From Pleodorina starrii (Eukaryota > Chlorophyta > Chlorophyceae > Chlamydomonadales > Volvocaceae): a DNA stretch of 64,000 bases. Positions 58,701 through 64,000 of the stretch are shown here, piece after piece; the stretch's first letter is position 1; each line of letters opens with the position of its first letter. A model generated the notes under the pieces. It did not search any database. It saw only the letters and a program-made list of their open reading frames with translations, and was not told the origin of the DNA. Made by a program: the position numbers and the translations under genes. The stretch is taken from positions 1,322,001-1,386,000 of the forward strand of contig BRXU01000022.1 in NCBI GenBank assembly GCA_030267565.1, in the 5' to 3' direction.

Positions 58701-59431
58701 AATGGTGCGGATTGTACGGCACACACACACACATACACACGCTTCAGAATGCAGCCCCTTTCAACATGCAAATCACTGGGAGAAGTCTCAGCTCCTCAAC
58801 GTGCCAAATTGCGATACATATTCCCAGATATGCGGGGCGAAATGGGATGGGTGTGGCATGAATAACGCTGCGGTGCAGGTACCGCTAGAGGCTAGACCCC
58901 TCCCACCCGCCCCCCACCCCGCCTTCCACCGCAATTGGGCGTGCAAAGCCCCGAGCCAGCATCCCGCCCATCCCCCTTCCTACTTGGTTTTCCATAAGCT
59001 TCGTCTTGTTTGGCTGGTGGCGCAGCACGTGCTGCATTGCCACAAGCTCCTCAAAGCGGCCCTCCAGTTTTTTTTGCTCAGCGATCATGCGGGAAATTTC
59101 TTCCCCGACACTTTGCGTGAGCTCATGGGCCTGAACCTTGGGGTCCACGGTGATGACGCCCACAAGCGCAAGCTTTTCGAGCGTCTGCTTCAGGATGGCG
59201 TAAATCTACGGGGTTTGGCGCACGACAGACGGAATGACAGCTACGTCATCCACACGTCGCAAGAATGCTTCAAGGACGCGAAATACTGGTCAGGGCTACC
59301 ACGCGTCCCGGCAGGGCCGCGCAAGTCCTCACATGCGCTGCCTCCAGCGGTGCCAATTGCGCGCATTTCTCCGTCGCCTGTCGTGTAACCTCAGGCGGTA
59401 TTTTGCTGGTGTTGTCTCCACCGCCGACCAT
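55780..59431 (-). CDS. DRC9: Dynein regulatory complex subunit 9 (DRC9 / IQCG), ciliary coiled-coil protein with IQ motif
   Basis: Eight minus-strand exons: 59431-59333, 59205-58984, 58682-58584, 58165-57911, 57451-57311, 56933-56859, 56545-56444 and 56046-55780. They join in phase, giving 419 residues. The exon 4 donor near 57911-57916 is the only uncertain border. DRC9 belongs to the nexin-dynein regulatory complex that links outer doublets and controls dynein in motile cilia. The protein is almost all charged coiled coil. Segments match animal IQCG: ILKQTLEKLALVGVI near the start, LRQSTKQLCRNLKDNP, AEFLRQIAGKMQEDSVTWAS, and a C-terminal IQ motif, VIQAWWRGYRVRK (about residues 388-400), followed by a poly-Lys tail. 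The first exon (MVGGGDNTSK...) is short but has a clean ATG and donor. The related DRC10 also has an IQ motif, but the mid-region wording favours DRC9. Confidence 0.88.
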
Positions 59432-59578
59432 TGTACCAAGCGCCGGGTGACGCGATGTAAGTTAGTTCCAAGAGTTCGAACCGAACCCTAAGATGTTCGA
59501 ACTATCGAGCCCTAAAATGCAATAAGAAACCCATCTATGCAGATGGATATTGAGCTGTTCAGAAGCGTGTGACGCAAG
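59432..59578. promoter_or_regulatory. Upstream region of DRC9, possibly bidirectional
   Basis: There are 147 bases between the DRC9 ATG (minus) and an ATG at 59579 (plus). A GTTCGAAC-type palindrome occurs twice (about 59474-59504) within the segment. No core promoter motif was assigned. Confidence 0.4.
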
Positions 59579-59833
59579 ATGGCTCGTCTTTTCGACTACA
59601 CGGGGCTCAGTATGGCGAATCTTGTCCTCACCAACAAAGCACCCAGTTCAATCACACGTATAATTTCGTCGCAGCAACTGGAAGTCAACGTGCTGTGCAG
59701 CATGCTGCGTGGACTGCCGTACAGCGGCTCGTACAAGCACCATTTAGCTCGCCTTTTGCGACTGGGAAGAGAGACAGGCGGATCCAAGCAAAATTCCAGT
59801 TCCAAGGATCCGCGTCTCGTGTGGCAGGTCTGA
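59579..59833 (+). CDS. Possible first exon or small ORF, divergent from DRC9
   Basis: An ATG-initiated frame of 84 codons begins MARLFDYTGLSMANLVLTNK and includes LRGLPYSGSYKHHLARLLRL. Unlike most shadow frames in this window it has a balanced, protein-like composition. A possible donor (CAG/gtctga) occurs at 59827, just before the in-frame stop. No downstream exon could be joined with confidence, and the family is unknown. Confidence 0.3.
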   Translation: MARLFDYTGLSMANLVLTNKAPSSITRIISSQQLEVNVLCSMLRGLPYSGSYKHHLARLLRLGRETGGSKQNSSSKDPRLVWQV

Positions 59834-60305
59834 ACCTAGACCAGCCCCCCTGCTGCGCTCACAGCCGCGCCGTCAGCCGCAGCCCGCAACCCAGGGCAAC
59901 CCCTGTCCCATAACTCCGTGTCTTTAACTCCGTTTCATTCTGGTTCACTTCCCCTGCCGTGAGAAGCGGCGAGCGGCTCGAATCCGCAGCCCCAGCCCCA
60001 GAATCCGAGCCACTCAGGACGGAAGCGAGGGCTGCGTTCCACTGGGCTTTTTCGAGCCCTCCATTGCGGCATTTCCCTGATTACTTCTGTGGGGGAGTCG
60101 AATCATTGCTTGGAGCCGCGCCCTTCCCAAATTCCTGAACCCTGATCCCTGATCCCGCCGCAGGGCCCCCGCACATCCAAGCAACACACGCCACCCTGGC
60201 TCCGCAACCGACTCGTGCACCCACACCTTTTCACCTGCAAGGTCTATCGTCATCGATAGAGGACCATTGGTCAAGAGATCCACCTCTCGTCTTGGACAAT
60301 GAAAT

Positions 60306-60338
60306 CCCCCGGCTCCGGCCTATACGTGGATACCCCCC
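60306..60338 (-). repeat. Dispersed repeat R1 copy (reverse)
   Basis: CCCCCGGCTCCGGCCTATAC followed by GTGGATACCCCCC, in the intergenic region left of the 60.7-kb gene. Confidence 0.7.
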
Positions 60339-60672
60339 CCTGGACGCACCCACCCAGCCGACGGACACAGCAGCACGGGGGGTGCGCAGCCGCAGCCGCA
60401 CCCAGAAGATGGAACCCCACATCCACATCCACACGCCCTATCGTGCCAGGCTGCAGGCCGCAGGAGGCTCGCTCCCCCGCCAGCCCTTCTCCCACCCCAT
60501 CCCGCCCACCCCAACCTAAAATGCCTGCTAGCTATATACTCCCCCACCCCTCCCTCCCTCCCCCCGATCCATTGTCGTCTTTGCCTCCCCGCATCCACAT
60601 GCCAGCAGCCCCACGCCCGCATCCACACGCCAGCAGCCCTCACGCCAGTAGCCCTCACGCCAGCACCCAGCC

Positions 60673-63266
60673 TCACGCCAGCAGCTCCGCCACCACGCGC
60701 TCCTGCTGCTCCAGCACCCGCCGGTGCCTCTCCACCACGTCCCCTGACCCCCCCAAGCCGCCGCCCCCCGCCGCCGCCGCTGCGCCTCCCTGCCCCGCCG
60801 CCACCCGCGCCTGCAGCACCAGCCCCAGCCTCTCCAGCACATCCAGCAGCTGCAGCTGGGCCTCCACCAGCAGACCCGCCAGCTCGTCAGCAGACACACC
60901 GGAGGGCAGCTGACGCCGGCCAGAGCCCACAGCCTGGGCGTGCGGAGAGAGGGGGGTGGGGTGGGGTTTGACGGCCTAATTAGGCAATAGGCTGAGAGGC
61001 TGATGAACGTAGTGAAGGGGGTTAACATTAAATATGATACGGCAGAGAGGCGACGTGGAGGCGACGTGGAGGGGGGAAGGAGGGCGCGAGGGACGAGGGA
61101 GTGGGCGGGAGGGGGACTTAACAGTGCAATGCAGGACGGCGACGGCGGTGTCCCCCATGATGATGATGGAAACGATGAAAAGGGGGGCGGCAACCTTGCG
61201 CGACAGAGTGAGTGGCCGGACCGGGAGTATAAATGATACCACCGGGCCGAGAGTAAAAATGATACCACCAGGCCGGGGATTAAGGGCGGGGCGCGTGGTT
61301 TGTGCTGATGGGGCCGATGGCGAGTCGGAGCGCGGTCTTCCGAAGGACGGGTCCGGCTTTCGGGCTTTCCCACTCTGCCGCCCCTACGCGCCAGCCGCCA
61401 TGCCCTGATGTCTGACTCTGACGATCGCGGCTAATTACTCTCCAGTCTCCACCATTCGAGCTCCACGGTCCGGCCTCAGCAAAAAGAGGCCCCCCAGTGG
61501 AGCGACCGGCGGACGGGCCTCCTCCCTCCCTAACAACACGAGGGGCCTCACGTCGCCCTGCTCCACCCCTGTGGCAGCCTCCCAACGGGGGGCAGTCCAG
61601 GTGCACACGCCCCGGTGCACCAAAGCGCCGCAAAGCATTAGGACGAACACCGCGTTCCGCATCCGCACCCATTCCCAGGATGGCAGGGCAGGAGGCCGGG
61701 ACATGAGACGGCACCGCACCTCACCGCCACCCCACCTGCATCAGCTGCTTCCCCGCCGCCACAGCGCCCATCAGCGCCGTCGCCGCCTGATCCAGTCGGC
61801 GGTCCGCCAGGGACAACTCCGCCACCGGCTCGGCGGGGGGAAGGGGCACCTGGGGAGGGGCGGGGCCACGGGCCTGGGCCGGCGCGGCGGCCTCGGCCTC
61901 CGCAGCGGCGGCAGCGGGCGGCGGTGAGCCCTTGCCGCCGCCGAAGGGCCACCAGGACCAGCCGCGCGAGGGGGCTGCAGAGGCGGGAGAGGTGGGCGAT
62001 GCGCCGCTGGACGCACCACCCATCACCGCGTTGCCGATGCCGGGGGGTGGTGGTGGTGGTGGTGGTGCTGCGGTGGCGGCGGCGGCGGTCGCGGCCGGGT
62101 CGCCCACCCCCGCCAGTGTCGCCACCAGCTTGGCTGCACTACCCAGTGTGTGAGCGGCCCTCAGCCGCTTCACCAGCCTGCGAGCACGTGGGGGGCGGGG
62201 GGGTATCCACGTATAGGCCGGAGCCCGTGAACGGCAAAATAACAGAAGAAGGCCGGGGGGGGAGGAGCTGCCTCACGGGGGTGACGGTAAACGAGGATAC
62301 ATCAGCGATGCGGACGGAAGCAGCTGCAGTTTCATTTCCTACATTAAGCCCCCCACACAACCGCCTCCTGCGGTTTGCCTGACCCAGCTCTGGCAGTGCT
62401 CGCTGCCCTCGAGACACACTGTCATGCGGCGGCAGGCAGGAGGTGCACGTCCGGGAACTGCGCTGTTCAGCGCCAACCCAGCGCGCCCAGCCGCAAACCC
62501 AACGGCGGCGCACGTCCGGCTACCCGTACTTCCCGACAGATCCACAGCGCCGCAAGCGGTGCTGCCCGCGCCCGCGCCCGTGCGTCAGGGGAGAGCCGCC
62601 CGCCCGCCTCGTATCCCGCACAGTGCCGGGGCCCGTCGGCGGGACGCCCCCTCCACTCCTACCTCTAGCCAGCCCATCAGCGAGGGCTGGGCACCCCTGA
62701 ACCCCTACGTTTAGGCGACGACGACGACGGCAGCGTCCGCCGCGTCGCCCGCAGTACCGATACCGGCATACCGCACTCACTTGTCCGCCGGTGGCCCCGA
62801 CAGCAGCCCTCCGCGACTGCACTCGTCCACATTGGCGGCGCTGATCCGGGCAGCGGCCTCCGCGTGCTGCAGCGCCCGCAGCGCCGGGCCCGGGCCATCG
62901 GCCGCCGGCTGCGGTGACAGCGGCGCCGCGCCCGCTGCCGCCGCCGCCGCAGTCGCCGCTGGCGGCTGCTCCTGCTGGTGTTGCTGTGGCTGCGTCGGTG
63001 GCTGCGTCCGTTGCGGCGCCTCCGTTGCGGTCTTCCCGCTGGGTGGCTGTGCTGCCGCCAGGAGCTGCAGCTGCGGATGTGGGTGGGTAGGGTAGAAAGG
63101 AAGATACCGCAGCGTTAGGGTAGGGTGGGGTGGGGTGGGGGGCGGGGTTGGGGTGGGTTGGGGCGCGGGAGCGCGCAAGCGCGGGGGCGCAAGAGTTGGC
63201 GCGGCTGTCGTTGGCGGGGGCACCGGCCATCGAGGACAGGGCAGCAGGTGGTGGAATGAACGCCAA
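60673..63266 (-). CDS. Hypothetical Ala-rich helical protein (5' end uncertain)
   Basis: Three exons are well defined by splice sites and phase: 63070-62781, 62177-61736 and 60933-60673, with a TGA stop at 60673-60675. They encode LRALQHAEAAARISAANVDE, KLVKRLRAAHTLGSAAKLVA, LADRRLDQAATALMGAVAAG, and a final helix with ADELAGLLVEAQLQLLDVLE and VVERHRRVLEQQERVVAELL. Pro/Ala/Gly low-complexity linkers (PPPPPPPPG) separate the helices, and WSWWPFGGGKG lies in the second exon. The start is not fixed. An ATG at 63266 is possible, but a frame with AAAAVGATLAVALRRSAHRF at about 63345-63410 could be a further upstream exon. The family is not recognised. The heptad-like Leu spacing suggests a coiled-coil scaffold. 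Confidence 0.6.
61224..61275 (+). repeat. Tandem pair of dispersed repeat R3
   Basis: Two copies of a 26-28-base unit: GAGTATAAATGATACCACCG and then GAGTAAAAATGATACCACCA, each followed by GGCC. They lie in the intron before the last exon of the 60.7-kb gene. Confidence 0.75.
62198..62235 (+). repeat. Dispersed repeat R1 copy (full)
   Basis: TATCCACGTATAGGCCGGAG followed by CCCGTGAACGG, just upstream (in gene sense) of exon 62177-61736. A diverged R2 follows at 62289-62320. Confidence 0.75.
62289..62320 (+). repeat. Dispersed repeat R2 copy (diverged)
   Basis: ACGAGGATACATCAGCGATG followed by CGGACGGAAG resembles the R2 core. It lies about 55 bases after an R1 copy, the same order as at 24804-24910. 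Confidence 0.4.
63094..63118 (+). repeat. Dispersed repeat R2 copy
   Basis: GAAAGGAAGATACCGCAGCG close to the acceptor of the exon beginning at 63070 (minus-strand gene). Confidence 0.6.
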
Positions 63267-64000
63267 GGACCGGGGGCAGGAGGAGCGGGAGGAGGAGGAG
63301 TGGGAGGAGGAGGAGTGGGAGGAGGAGGAGTGGGAGGAGGAGGAGCGAGGAAGCGGTGCGCGCTACGACGCAGCGCAACAGCTAACGTGGCCCCAACAGC
63401 TGCAGCAGCAACAGGAAAGCAAAGCGAAGAGCGTCCAGCGTCCAGCGACACGGGGCCTCCGTTCAATGGAGCGCACAAGCACACACACACACACGTACAA
63501 GCGGCCACACACACACACACACACACACACGTACAAGCGGCCACACACACACACACACGTACAAGCGGCCACACACACACGCGGGTGCACCGCCTGCAGA
63601 CCGACCCAAGACGCTGTGCCCGGCCCAAGACGCGATGCAAGCGGGAGCCAACCAACCAACAACCAACCAACCAACGGGCCCCCGATGGAGCTCACGCGCA
63701 CAACTCCCGCCACACACGCACACACACGCACGAGGGATTCCATGCCTCGAATATCCCAATGGCACCAATCGACGCCGCGGCCCCGAGCCCCAGCCGTCAG
63801 CTTAACCCACGCACACACCAGGGGAACCCCTCCCCCTTCCTCTCTTGCTCCTTTGGACTCTTATATTACTATAGGAGTCCATGGACTCCTACATTACTAC
63901 GTTTATCGGACCCTGTCAGGTTCTTGCCGCCCTTGGACTCTCATACTCTTAACCCCCCACCACCTCTTCTTTCCCCCCCCCCCGCCCCCCAACCCTCATA
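63267..64000. other. Right edge, repeat-rich; no firm gene
   Basis: Apart from the CA minisatellite, GGAGGAGTGGGAG repeats at about 63280-63350 and tracts at 63645-63672, nothing coding is firmly supported. An upstream exon of the 60.7-kb gene may lie at about 63345-63410. Confidence 0.4.
63478..63585. repeat. (CA)n minisatellite with CGTACAAGCGGCC spacers
   Basis: Three runs of (CA)n, each followed by CGTACAAGCGGCC, form a compound repeat with units of variable length. It is noncoding. Long Cys/Val frames across it on the minus strand are artefacts. Confidence 0.9.

Noticed and set aside
63363..63818. Minus-strand Cys/Val-rich frame resembling a secreted Cys-rich peptide
   Set aside because: It is produced by (CA)n read on the opposite strand (CVCVCV) with a CGTACAAGCGGCC spacer. 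No start or splice evidence.

Overview
The window is nuclear DNA from a green alga, most likely a volvocine (Chlamydomonas/Gonium/Volvox group) species. The evidence is strong GC richness, split genes with GT-AG introns every 100-250 coding bases, long Ala/Gly/Pro/Ser insertions in proteins, TGTAA polyadenylation signals downstream of several stops, TTTTAGGG-type telomere-like repeats, and a predicted secreted protease with a (Ser-Pro)-rich cell-wall-type tail. No bacterial operons, CRISPR arrays, rRNA/tRNA genes or transposase/reverse-transcriptase genes were recognised.

Layout, left to right. (1) About 1-11,823 (+): the 3' part of a very large gene for an unrecognised protein of at least 2,500 residues. 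It has an acidic N-terminal half, internally duplicated modules and a Lys/Ala tail. (2) 13,789-17,664 (-): a seven-exon gene for a stand-alone MoCF/CinA-type domain like the N-terminal half of eukaryotic FAD synthase. (3) 18,290-19,290 (+): ubiquitin-conjugating enzyme Ubc13. (4) 19,974-27,773 (+): chaperonin subunit CCT7 (eta), 12 exons. (5) 28,911-35,328 (+): a pepsin-type aspartic protease with signal peptide and Pro-rich tail. (6) 37,089-39,935 (-): RNase P/MRP subunit POP5. (7) 40,165-48,119 (+): an oversized M3 metallopeptidase resembling mitochondrial intermediate peptidase. (8) 49.8-54.0 kb: two weakly supported minus-strand genes. (9) 55,780-59,431 (-): the ciliary dynein regulatory complex subunit DRC9/IQCG. 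(10) 59,579 (+): a possible divergent small gene. (11) 60,673-63,266 or beyond (-): a hypothetical coiled-coil/Ala-rich protein.

The genes are unrelated housekeeping, ciliary and secreted functions, as is normal in a eukaryotic chromosome. They do not form a pathway. Three divergent pairs have short shared upstream regions: POP5/M3 peptidase (229 bp), DRC9/59.58-kb ORF (147 bp) and the MoCF gene/UBC13 (625 bp).

The main unexplained structure is a set of short dispersed repeats, here called R1, R2 and R3. They recur in introns and intergenic DNA in both orientations, and R1 and R2 are sometimes paired, which suggests a small non-autonomous element family. The other highlights are a near-identical intragenic duplication in the giant gene and apparent replacement of conserved active-site residues in the M3 peptidase. 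All exon boundaries were read by eye from splice signals, phase and protein-family recall. No database search was run.
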